Assembly: GCF_018603905.1 (NCBI RefSeq)
Contig: NZ_JAHFZZ010000009.1
Location: 465,561 to 529,560 of the forward strand
DNA from: Nonomuraea sp. NEAU-A123
GTDB lineage: Bacteria > Actinomycetota > Actinomycetes > Streptosporangiales > Streptosporangiaceae
Direction of reading: 5' to 3'
DNA: 64,000 nucleotides
A model generated the notes under the pieces. It had not been told where the DNA came from. It worked only from the letters and a program-made list of their open reading frames with translations, and did no database searches. Each line of letters begins with the position of its first letter. Position 1 is the first letter of the stretch. This document shows positions 1 to 7,683 of this stretch, piece after piece. The position numbers were made by a program, and so were the translations under genes.

Positions 1-466
1 TTACAGGAGGCGCGGTACTTGCGATATTCGTTGGGGAAGACACGCAGGCATGCTCCCATGAAATAGGTCGTCAAGCTCGCGCCGCCCTCGTGGCGCCAGG
101 CGCCACCGAGCAGAGCGCGCTCGTGAAAATGCTGAAGGGCCACCGCCGGTTTGCCAGCAAGCTGAGACATTCTTATCCGCACTCGACTTCGGATCACGGG
201 CCCACGAGCCGAGGCGAAACCTTCTCATGTTGTAAGAACCGAGGAACCGGAGTCCATCTGCCGACGAGCCAGCGGAGGCTGACCATGATCCGGGGCACGG
301 TGCCTGCCCGAATCCTGCAGGCACCGAGCGCGCCCACCGTGGTGTTAGGCGGGGCAATAGCGTGTGGGTAGCCGATCGCGGTGCTGTACACACCTGAGCT
401 GGTCCCTAACGCCGCGATCCCGCCCAGACTCGTGCAGTCAGGACGGGATCCGGTAAGCCCGCAAGC
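1..466. other. Left-edge stretch without a supported gene
   Basis: I see no convincing gene here. A reading frame runs on the minus strand to the window edge, but its product is rich in Arg, Ser and Pro, has no recognisable motif and no ribosome-binding site, so I treat it as chance. The stretch lies downstream of the SH3-like gene that ends at 467. Confidence 0.5.
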
Positions 467-1516
467 TTAGGCAGGATTGAGTGCGTTGCGACGCATCCAA
501 CCTGCGCCGCCGGTTCCGAGGGTGACCTGGACGTAGGTTTCGTTCTCGGTGGTGTTGCGAACCGTGGTGCAGGATTGGCCGACAATGTCCCCGGCGTGCT
601 TAGTCTTGATCGGGGTGGTGCGAGCGGGGGTGGGGTAGACCCCCGCCGTAGGCCAGGTCACCTTCCAATGGCAGACCTGCCCGGTCGGCGGCGTCGAGGC
701 AGTCGGCGTTGCGGAGACATGGGCGGCGTCCTTCTCGGCTGTCGTCTGAGGGGTGTTCCTGTCAGGCAGGGCACGCGTCTCGACATAGCCCCACAGGTTG
801 AGGGCGGCGACCCTTACCTTGGTCCAGTGGCCATCCTTACGCACATCGTCCGTACGGTCGACGTGCCAGCCCTTGGGAACGTTTCCGATGACGAAGTTGG
901 CATTGTCGCGCAGGGTGGCATTCTCGTCGGTGACAATCCCGTGTCGGGTGATCTTCACTGCGCGGGGGGCTTGATCGACGGCGCGCCACTCCATACGCCT
1001 ACTGCGGCCCTGCCCAATTCTGTTCGGGACCGGGACACCGGCGGGATACCAGGTGGCCGGTTTCTTTGAGTCCTTGTATACCGTGGCGGCCTGGCGGATC
1101 GAGGTCCCCAGACAGGTGTGGCCCTCACGGCGATCGGTGAAGCCCCAATGCGGGTAGCCGTCCCCGCCGACCGAGACCACCGCCCAATCTGCGTCTGCGT
1201 TATAGCGCCACTTGATCGTGGTGATCTTGCCCGGGCGCGGAGTGAGAATCCAGGACTTGTTGCCGGTCTTCGCCCGTGAGGGATGGTTGTAGAAGATCGT
1301 GCAGGCCTTGGTGATTCGATACTTCAACTGCAACACCCTGACGGTCTCGGGCTCGCTCTTGCGCGCCTGCTCCGGAGTCAACGGGCGAGCGGCCGAAGTT
1401 GGCCAGCCCGCGTTGGCTACAGCTGGTTCGCCGGCCACGCCGCCCAGCAGGGTTGCCGAGACCGCGATACCCACCGCGAGGGAAGCGACCCCGCGCGGGC
1501 GGGAGAAATAAGTCAT
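467..1516 (-). CDS. Secreted protein with SH3-like segments
   Basis: A 349-residue exported protein of unknown function. The N-terminus has basic residues followed by a hydrophobic stretch (about residues 10-35), typical of a signal peptide. The central part has the pattern of a bacterial SH3-like domain, with ATLRDNANFVIGNVPKGW and a later WGYVETRAL. A Thr/Pro/Ala-rich linker follows, then a second SH3-like unit near the C-terminus with VCHWKVTWP, YPTPA and GWMRRNAL. Such domains usually bind peptidoglycan or peptides at the wall. The gene is divergent from the membrane HTH protein at 1667, whose C-terminal domain resembles the central unit here, so the two may work together. No catalytic motif is visible. 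Confidence 0.7.
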   Translation of the reverse strand: MTYFSRPRGVASLAVGIAVSATLLGGVAGEPAVANAGWPTSAARPLTPEQARKSEPETVRVLQLKYRITKACTIFYNHPSRAKTGNKSWILTPRPGKITTIKWRYNADADWAVVSVGGDGYPHWGFTDRREGHTCLGTSIRQAATVYKDSKKPATWYPAGVPVPNRIGQGRSRRMEWRAVDQAPRAVKITRHGIVTDENATLRDNANFVIGNVPKGWHVDRTDDVRKDGHWTKVRVAALNLWGYVETRALPDRNTPQTTAEKDAAHVSATPTASTPPTGQVCHWKVTWPTAGVYPTPARTTPIKTKHAGDIVGQSCTTVRNTTENETYVQVTLGTGGAGWMRRNALNPA

Positions 1517-1666
1517 CGAGAACTCCGTTCCATTTCTCGGGTTTTCGTCTCCCAGGAGACGTCGATCGGTAAGGATTCAACCCTGGCCGCCTTTGCCGCC
1601 CAACCCGCAGTGGGACAGCGGAATCAATTGGGACGAAGCACCGCTGTGACATGCGGTTTTGCGACG
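1517..1666. promoter_or_regulatory. Divergent promoter region between two SH3-domain genes
   Basis: This 150-bp gap separates two divergent genes and must hold both promoters if each is transcribed alone. I see no clear palindrome. The HTH protein encoded to the right is a natural candidate to bind here. Confidence 0.4.
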
Positions 1667-2611
1667 ATGAGACGGGATGGGATGACCACTGTGGGACACG
1701 GTTCCGAAGCGAAACCAATTCGGTTGATCTCCCCTGAGCGCCGACGGCTCATGGAAATGATCAAAACTCTCGCACGGCTCACGGGAAAACCCAGCATCGA
1801 AGCTCAAGCCAGCGCACTTGGTATCTCAAGGAGCACACTGCACCGGTGGATCAATGGAGATCTTCCGCAGGAGTCTAACTACGGCGACTTGCTCAAGAAC
1901 GCGCGCCTGTCCACCACCGAGCAGCAGGCGTACTGGAAAGTGTTCAAAGCTGCAGCCGCAAGTCCTGCGATTACCCTGCTCGCCGAGCCGGACAGCGCCA
2001 TTGTCCAGGCTCCACCTGCTCCCGACCTGAATCACCATGCGGTGAGCAGCACCCCTTTGGAAGAGCAGCCACTCATGAAAACCGCGCTCCCCAATCCGGA
2101 ACCGCTCCCTTGCGGCGCATCCCCGGCACAGCCATTTTCCCTGCACGGCTACTCTCATCCGATGCCCGGTCCACCCACCCCTGCCCCTACAGCCCAGCCC
2201 GCACCACCGCGACGACGACGCATGGTCGTCGTCGTCGCGGTGGCAAGCGTAGCTGGGGCTATGGTCGTGGCCGCTTGCATCAGACTCGTCTACGACGGCT
2301 TTCCAGGCACGGCTCACTTGTCCTCACCACCCGTTGCCTCGTCGCTTCCGTCCCTCGGTCGTGCGCCGGATAGCGTCGAGCCCACACCGGACGCCGATCA
2401 TTGCGACCGTTACCAGGTGACCGCTCGTGACATGTCCTTGCGCAATCAAGATAACGTCCGTACCGGGGACGTTCTCAAGACCGGCGAGATCGCCACAGTG
2501 ACGCGACGCGGCACACCCACTGGACGCACCCAGCTTTGGTACGTCATCACCGACCGAGACCACCAGGGCTGGGTCTACGCCGACCACCGCTACTGGTCGC
2601 CCCACTGCTGA
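1667..2611 (+). CDS. Membrane-anchored HTH protein with extracytoplasmic SH3-like domain
   Basis: Probable one-component transmembrane regulator of 314 residues. A helix-turn-helix lies at about residues 42-64 (QASALGISRSTLHRWINGDL). A Pro/Ala-rich linker follows, then arginines and a single transmembrane helix at about 186-208 (MVVVVAVASVAGAMVVAAC). The C-terminal domain (about 244-314) is SH3-like, with SLRNQDNV, LWYVITD and GWVYADHRYW. The topology matches ToxR/CadC-style regulators: DNA binding inside, sensing outside. The frame stays open upstream, but that part overlaps the divergent gene and looks non-coding. ATG 1667 or ATG 1682 are the likely starts; neither has a strong ribosome site. 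Ligand and targets are unknown. Confidence 0.7.
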   Translation: MRRDGMTTVGHGSEAKPIRLISPERRRLMEMIKTLARLTGKPSIEAQASALGISRSTLHRWINGDLPQESNYGDLLKNARLSTTEQQAYWKVFKAAAASPAITLLAEPDSAIVQAPPAPDLNHHAVSSTPLEEQPLMKTALPNPEPLPCGASPAQPFSLHGYSHPMPGPPTPAPTAQPAPPRRRRMVVVVAVASVAGAMVVAACIRLVYDGFPGTAHLSSPPVASSLPSLGRAPDSVEPTPDADHCDRYQVTARDMSLRNQDNVRTGDVLKTGEIATVTRRGTPTGRTQLWYVITDRDHQGWVYADHRYWSPHC

Positions 2612-2970
2612 ACCTTGACGTGTCTACAGAACCGGGCGACTTCACATAGCTGCTGGTTTCCGGGTTGCGGAAGCCGCACGCGTCACGGACAACGGTATTG
2701 ATCAAGCGGCTGTGCTGAAGCTTCCGGGATCCTGGATAAGCAGCCGATCCCCAGTTCGATCTGCATGGTCCGACGTTGAATAGCTGGCGCACCGCTCGAA
2801 CAAGACGAGGACTCGGTAGATCTGTAACTCGTCCCACAGCTCAGACTTGGGCGGACTTGGAGGTCAACCGCCGTTCTTTCTCTCGCTCAGCTTCGACCTG
2901 ACCAGCCGATATATCTAAAGAGTAGTAAAGCCCTCATTCTGGACCGTCGATCAGATCCCAGCGCCATGAT
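2612..2970. other. Intergenic region before the RHIM-motif pair
   Basis: About 360 bp without a convincing gene. It becomes AT-rich towards the right (around 2905-2930), which suits a promoter for the gene at 2971. I looked for transposase remnants and found nothing I can defend. Confidence 0.4.
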
Positions 2971-3369
2971 GTGGGCATGGGGTGGAGACTTGTCATCTGG
3001 GGCGCGATTGTTCTCGGGACGGCCGTGGCAGTAGCGCTTGGGATATACCTCGTCACGGCGGGCCCGGCCCAGGCGATCGGCCCCGCCAGCTTGGTCGCGG
3101 CGTTTTGTGAGCTGGGCGCCCTGATGCTCGGCATCGTTGGATGGGCGGGTCAGCAGCGGGCGGCCAGCCCTCGGGATGACGGTGTGAAGCAGCTGAAGGT
3201 TCCGCCCAGAAGCGCTCCCGAGGTACGGCAAACACACCATGGTCAGACGTACACGGTCTACGCTCCGGGGAGCCAAGGGACGCAGATCGGCAACGGCAAC
3301 GTCCAGGAGAACCATTTCCCAGGCCCTCCCCCCGGACGTGGGGGCCGCGAGGCGTCGAGTGGACAATGA
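2971..3369 (+). CDS. Small two-helix membrane protein with C-terminal RHIM-like amyloid motif
   Basis: A 132-residue protein. Two hydrophobic helices (about residues 7-29 and 38-60) form a short hairpin. A polar linker follows, and residues 94-116 carry YTVYAPGSQGTQIGNGNVQ. The tetrad TQIG matches the RHIM pattern (I/V)-Q-(I/V)-G, as in IQIG of RIPK1 and VQVG of RIPK3. Bacterial amyloid signalling motifs of this type are known on NLR-like proteins and their effector partners. The downstream STAND gene overlaps this one by 11 bp and carries a near-copy of the motif at its N-terminus. I infer a membrane effector that is templated by the activated STAND protein. Start: GTG 2971 or ATG 2977. Function is inferred only. 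Confidence 0.75.
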   Translation: MGMGWRLVIWGAIVLGTAVAVALGIYLVTAGPAQAIGPASLVAAFCELGALMLGIVGWAGQQRAASPRDDGVKQLKVPPRSAPEVRQTHHGQTYTVYAPGSQGTQIGNGNVQENHFPGPPPGRGGREASSGQ

Positions 3370-6300
3370 CGAGGACGCGACACCAGGAGGCGACCGCTAC
3401 AACGTCGTCGCGCCCGGAGCGCAGGGGCTTCAGGTCGGGACGGGCAACGTCCAATACGTCTTCGTCTACCAGAACAGGCTGACCTGGAGCGACAAGGTCG
3501 CGCCCCCGCCCTTGATGAATATGTCAGGCGAGGTGGACTCGCCGTACCGAGGGTTGGCCGCGTTCGAGGAGGTGGACGCGCCTTTCTTCTTCGGACGGGA
3601 CAAGGCGATCGCGCACATGCTGGAGCGGATGTCGCGAATGCCGGATCATTCGGGGATCCTGGTGGTCTCCGGGGTGTCGGGGGCAGGCAAATCGTCGCTT
3701 TTGCGAGCTGGGGTGTTGCCTCGTATTCGAGGTATGGGCCTGGAGGGCGCGCGAGAAGCTGCGGACTGGCCATGCGTGGTGTTCACGCCGACCGGTTCAC
3801 CGCTGGACAAATTGGCCGTGGGCGTGGCACTGCGGGCTGGCGTCGACGCCGGTGCGGTGCGGCGAGCGCTGGACGACGATCCGGCGGGCTTCGCACTCAC
3901 GGCCTCCCAAGCGGCGGCCTCGTATGGGGACGGGGCGCGGCTTCTGCTCATCGTCGACCAGTTCGAGCAGGTCTTCACGCAGTGCGATGAGTGGCAGCGA
4001 CGCGCGTTCGTCACCGCTCTGCATGCCGCCACCATGCAGGCAAAGGTGCCGCGAGCGTTGGCGGTGCTCTTGGTGCGCGCCGATTTCGAGGCGCGCCTGG
4101 CCGACATGCCCGAGCTTGAGGAAGCGGTGCAAGACCGGTATCTGGTGACATCGATGACACGACGGCAGCTGCAGCTGGCCATCACCGAACCGGCCAAGAA
4201 GGCACGAGCGCAGGTCGAGCCTGAATTGGTGGAGGAACTGCTGCGGAACGCCGACTCCCACGTCGTTCAACCCGCCGGTCCGCTGTCCACGGCTGTGTCC
4301 GGCGCGGGGGTGCTTCCGCTGTTCTCCCACGCCCTGGACCAGGCGTGGCGGGGACGCGCCGACGAGGAAGCGCTGACGCTGGCCGATTACGAGCGTACGG
4401 GAGGCATCGAAGGCGCGGTCGAGGCGAGTGCGCAGCGGGCGTACGACGGCTTGTCCTTGTCCCAGCAAGCCACCGCCCGGCGGATCTTCATGCGCTTGAC
4501 GGCGACCAGCAGCGATGGCATGGACACGGCCGCCCGGGTGACGCGGAGCGCTCTCACGGCAGGGATGAGCGCAGGCGAGGAGGCGGATACGGAAAGAGTG
4601 CTGGAGGCGTTCACGGGCGAGCGGCTGATCATGCTTGCGGCGGACACGGTGGAGATCAGCCACGAGGTGCTCCTCACCGCCTGGCCGCTGCTGCGCGATA
4701 CCTGGCTCGCCGAAACCCACGCCGACCGAATCGTCCGTACTCGCCTAGCCGCCAGCGCTGGGGAATGGGCTGAACACGGGAAAGACATCTCCTACCTCTA
4801 TGGTGGAAGTCTCCTGGAGACCGCCGGCGCCGCGGCTCACCGCGTCACCTCCGATCCCGCCCGTCACGCACCGCTGAACGAGGTGGAACGCGCGTTCCTA
4901 GAGGCCAGCAGCGCCGCGCAGGACAGACGTACGCGAGCTCGGCGCCGACGCAACACCCTGTTGATGGCCCTATGCGCCGGGCTGGCCGCGGCGTCCATGG
5001 CCGCCGTGATTGCCAATTTCAACGCGACGAGCCAGCACACGATGGCGTTGTCCCGACAGTTTGGGGCGCAGAGCGAGGCCGCCGCGGATGGTGACCCGAT
5101 CGCGTCGGCTCGCCTGGCCGCCGCAGCCTGGCACACCGGCGACACCTCGGAGGCCCGCCACAGTTTGCTCGCCGTATTGCGCTCTCCCTACCGGAGCAGC
5201 CTCACAGCTCACACGGGTCCTATCTACGGAGTGGCGTTCAACAAAGATGGCGTCTTGGCCGCTGCTGGCGCCGACGGAACCGTCCGGCTGTGGGATGCGG
5301 CTCACCACCGCCTGCTCGGCACTCTCGTGGGACATCAAGGGATCGTGTTTCGCGTGGCGTTCAGTTCCGACGGTGGCACTCTGGCCAGCACCGGTCGGGA
5401 TGGCACTGTGCGTCTGTGGGACGTGGCGTCCCGTACGCAGATCGGGAAGCCCTTAACGGGGCACGAGGAGACGGTCTACGGAGTGGCGTTCAGCCCGGAC
5501 GGCGAGACCTTGGCCACCGGCGGGTACGACAGGACCGTGCGGCTGTGGAGCGTGAACAGCCATCGCCTGTTCCACACCCTTAAAGGACATACCGGGACAG
5601 TCGTCGGTGTGGCCTTCAGCCCTGACGGGAAGACCCTGGCGAGCACCAGCAACGACGGGACGGTGCGGCTATGGACAACGAGTACCGGCTGGCCGCTGCG
5701 GACACTTCGAGGCCACAAGGGCGCTGTCAACCCGGTGGCCTTTAACCGCGATGGCACCCTGCTCACCGGCGGATGGGATCACTTGGCGCGCGCATGGGAC
5801 GTGCGGACGGGCGAGCAATTGGGCGTGCCCTTCACCGCGCACACCAACACGGTCTATGGCCTTGAGCCGAGCCCGGACGGCACGCTGCTGGCGACGGCCG
5901 GAATCGACAACACGGTGTGGATATGGGATATGCGGACGCATCGCCCGCTCCGTGCCCTTCCTGGGCACAAGGGCCCGGTCTACGGCGTGGCGTTCAGCCC
6001 AGACGGAGCCATTCTCGCCACGACAGGCGACGACGCCACCGTGCGGTTGTGGGACATGACGATTGACCGTCCTATTCGCACTCTCACCGGTCATTCCGGC
6101 GTGGTCAGCTCCGTGGCGTTCCGTAAGGACAGCACAATGATGGCCTCTGGCAGCGACGATGACACGGTCCGGGTCTGGGACACGGCGACCTACCGGCAAC
6201 TCGATGCCATCACCGACCACGCCGCCGACGTCAGGGGCGTGGTGTTCGCCCCACACGACGGGCGAATCATGGCGACGGGAAGCTGGGATCGTACAGTGCG

Positions 6301-7096
6301 ACTGTGGGACGCGGCCACGCGCCGTCCGCTGGGGCCACCTCTGTCAGGCCATACGGGGAAGATCAACTCAGTGGCGCTGAGCTCTGACGGGACGGTCCTG
6401 GCCAGCGCCTCAGACGACAAGACCGTCCGCCTGTGGGACGTGCAGACTGGTCGCACGCTCGCCGTGCTCGAAGGCCACACTGCCGAGGTTAAGCAGGTCG
6501 CGTTCAGTCCAGACGGCAAAACGCTCGTCTCTGGAAGCTGGGACTGGACGGTCCGACTGTGGGATGTGGCCACGCACCGGCAGGTGGGCGACGCCCTTAC
6601 CGATCATCATGGCTATGTCAACTCGGTGGCGTTCAGCCCCGATGGCACACTGCTGGCCAGCGCCTCCGACGACCAGACGGTCCGCCTCTGGGACACCGCG
6701 ACTCGTCGCGCCCTGGGGGCTCCCCTCGCCGGGCACAGTGGTCCCGTTACCCAGGTGGCGTTCAGTGCGGATGGCAGGCTGCTCGCCAGTGCCAGCCAGG
6801 ACACGACGCTGCGGCTATGGGATGTGGGAACACGCAGAGCGATCGGACAGCCGCTACGCGGGCATACGGACGTGGTTTACACGGTGGCCTTCAGTTCGGA
6901 CGGCAAGACCTTGGCAAGCGGCTCGAAGGATCAGACGGTGCGGCTGTGGAACGTTGCATTGCCTGAGGATGACCACATCCTCGCCAGCGTGTGCCCCATC
7001 GCCGACGGCTCCCTCACTCCAGAGCAATGGGAGTCCTACGCCCCCGAAGAGGACTACCGTCAAGCCTGCCCGCCCAGGCCGATCCGGTCACCATGA
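3359..7096 (+). CDS. STAND NTPase with N-terminal RHIM-like motif and 14 WD40 repeats
   Basis: NLR-like sensor of 1245 residues. Residues 14-32 hold YNVVAPGAQGLQVGTGNVQ, an amyloid-type motif matching that of the preceding gene. A conserved SPYRGLAAFEEVDAPFFFGR block introduces the nSTAND NTPase: Walker A GVSGAGKS at about 105-112, Walker B LLLIVDQFEQ with Asp200. A hydrophobic helix at about 532-554 precedes the repeats. Fourteen WD40 repeats run from about residue 615 to 1205, each with GH and LWD-type signatures, enough for two seven-bladed propellers. In this family the propeller senses a trigger, the NTPase oligomerises, and the N-terminal motif passes the signal on. I chose GTG 3359, which overlaps the upstream stop, because the longer frame adds only Arg-rich sequence inside the upstream gene. 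Confidence 0.85.
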   Translation: MDNDEDATPGGDRYNVVAPGAQGLQVGTGNVQYVFVYQNRLTWSDKVAPPPLMNMSGEVDSPYRGLAAFEEVDAPFFFGRDKAIAHMLERMSRMPDHSGILVVSGVSGAGKSSLLRAGVLPRIRGMGLEGAREAADWPCVVFTPTGSPLDKLAVGVALRAGVDAGAVRRALDDDPAGFALTASQAAASYGDGARLLLIVDQFEQVFTQCDEWQRRAFVTALHAATMQAKVPRALAVLLVRADFEARLADMPELEEAVQDRYLVTSMTRRQLQLAITEPAKKARAQVEPELVEELLRNADSHVVQPAGPLSTAVSGAGVLPLFSHALDQAWRGRADEEALTLADYERTGGIEGAVEASAQRAYDGLSLSQQATARRIFMRLTATSSDGMDTAARVTRSALTAGMSAGEEADTERVLEAFTGERLIMLAADTVEISHEVLLTAWPLLRDTWLAETHADRIVRTRLAASAGEWAEHGKDISYLYGGSLLETAGAAAHRVTSDPARHAPLNEVERAFLEASSAAQDRRTRARRRRNTLLMALCAGLAAASMAAVIANFNATSQHTMALSRQFGAQSEAAADGDPIASARLAAAAWHTGDTSEARHSLLAVLRSPYRSSLTAHTGPIYGVAFNKDGVLAAAGADGTVRLWDAAHHRLLGTLVGHQGIVFRVAFSSDGGTLASTGRDGTVRLWDVASRTQIGKPLTGHEETVYGVAFSPDGETLATGGYDRTVRLWSVNSHRLFHTLKGHTGTVVGVAFSPDGKTLASTSNDGTVRLWTTSTGWPLRTLRGHKGAVNPVAFNRDGTLLTGGWDHLARAWDVRTGEQLGVPFTAHTNTVYGLEPSPDGTLLATAGIDNTVWIWDMRTHRPLRALPGHKGPVYGVAFSPDGAILATTGDDATVRLWDMTIDRPIRTLTGHSGVVSSVAFRKDSTMMASGSDDDTVRVWDTATYRQLDAITDHAADVRGVVFAPHDGRIMATGSWDRTVRLWDAATRRPLGPPLSGHTGKINSVALSSDGTVLASASDDKTVRLWDVQTGRTLAVLEGHTAEVKQVAFSPDGKTLVSGSWDWTVRLWDVATHRQVGDALTDHHGYVNSVAFSPDGTLLASASDDQTVRLWDTATRRALGAPLAGHSGPVTQVAFSADGRLLASASQDTTLRLWDVGTRRAIGQPLRGHTDVVYTVAFSSDGKTLASGSKDQTVRLWNVALPEDDHILASVCPIADGSLTPEQWESYAPEEDYRQACPPRPIRSP

Positions 7097-7449
7097 TCGC
7101 GGAATACGTGGCAGCACCTGCACGGTCAGCGAGAAGCATGGTGACGGCAGTGGGTTCCGAAAACGTGACCGGTTCGCGACCCAACATCCTTCGGCGCCTC
7201 GGCGGATCGTCGCTGCATTGGTCCCCCGTCTGCACGGTCATGTCGACCGTACACGCAGTCTCTGAGCAGTTCGGCCTCTTCACAGGCTGGTGCGCCCGCC
7301 CAACGTGAACACGCCTTTTGGACTCCCACCCTTCACTTGAGCGGCCGCTCGGTACGCACTTTGCTCCCTAAGGTTTGCCTGTCGAGCCTGTGGTGAATCA
7401 GAAGAATTGTCGGGGCTCTCCGACAGAATCAGCATAGAGAGGAGAGGCG
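7097..7449. promoter_or_regulatory. Intergenic region with a short palindrome upstream of 7450
   Basis: No gene is seen in this 353-bp gap. An inverted repeat TGTCGG-N6-CCGACA sits at 7408-7425, about 25 bp before the start codon of the next gene. It could be an operator or the stem of a leader hairpin. Confidence 0.4.
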
Positions 7450-7683
7450 ATGTCTCAGGATGTCCATGGCTCTGACCAGCACATACCTGCGCCCAACGGA
7501 TGTCGGTGGTGTGGCGTCGAAGAGCGAAACCATTTTCAGCGTTGGAAACCTCCAGTGGGCTGGCATCAATGGGAGGCACCGACGTCAGAGCAGCGCAAGG
7601 AACGCATGCGCGCCCGCCGGCAACGCAATCAAGAAACCGGCGGACAAGCCCGTCTGACAGAGTTCAGGCCGCTCGTTGCCTGA
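7450..7683 (+). CDS. Small conserved-type protein with CxxC knuckle
   Basis: A 77-residue protein with a strong ribosome site (GAGAGGAG, 6 bp before ATG). The sequence NGCRWCGVEERNHFQRW has a C-x2-C pair followed by His, suggesting a small zinc knuckle. The next part, GWHQWEAPTSEQRKERM, is a pattern I associate with small actinobacterial proteins of unknown role, often on mobile DNA. The C-terminal part is highly basic. The gene converges on the OLD nuclease gene and overlaps its 3' end by 20 bp. Function unknown. Confidence 0.7.
   Translation: MSQDVHGSDQHIPAPNGCRWCGVEERNHFQRWKPPVGWHQWEAPTSEQRKERMRARRQRNQETGGQARLTEFRPLVA

Noticed and set aside
1..393. A 130-residue minus-strand frame reaching the left edge
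   Set aside because: Composition is typical of chance frames in GC-rich DNA, no motif is visible, and there is no ribosome site.
2612..2970. Possible transposase remnant
   Set aside because: A few weak resemblances could not be extended into any conserved motif.
5200..6960. Regularly spaced repeats that might be a CRISPR array
   Set aside because: They are coding WD40 repeats of about 126 bp with conserved protein motifs, without identical repeats or spacers.
7408..7425. LexA box upstream of the small knuckle protein
   Set aside because: The half-sites TGTCGG/CCGACA do not match the actinobacterial LexA pattern GAAC-N4-GTTC.
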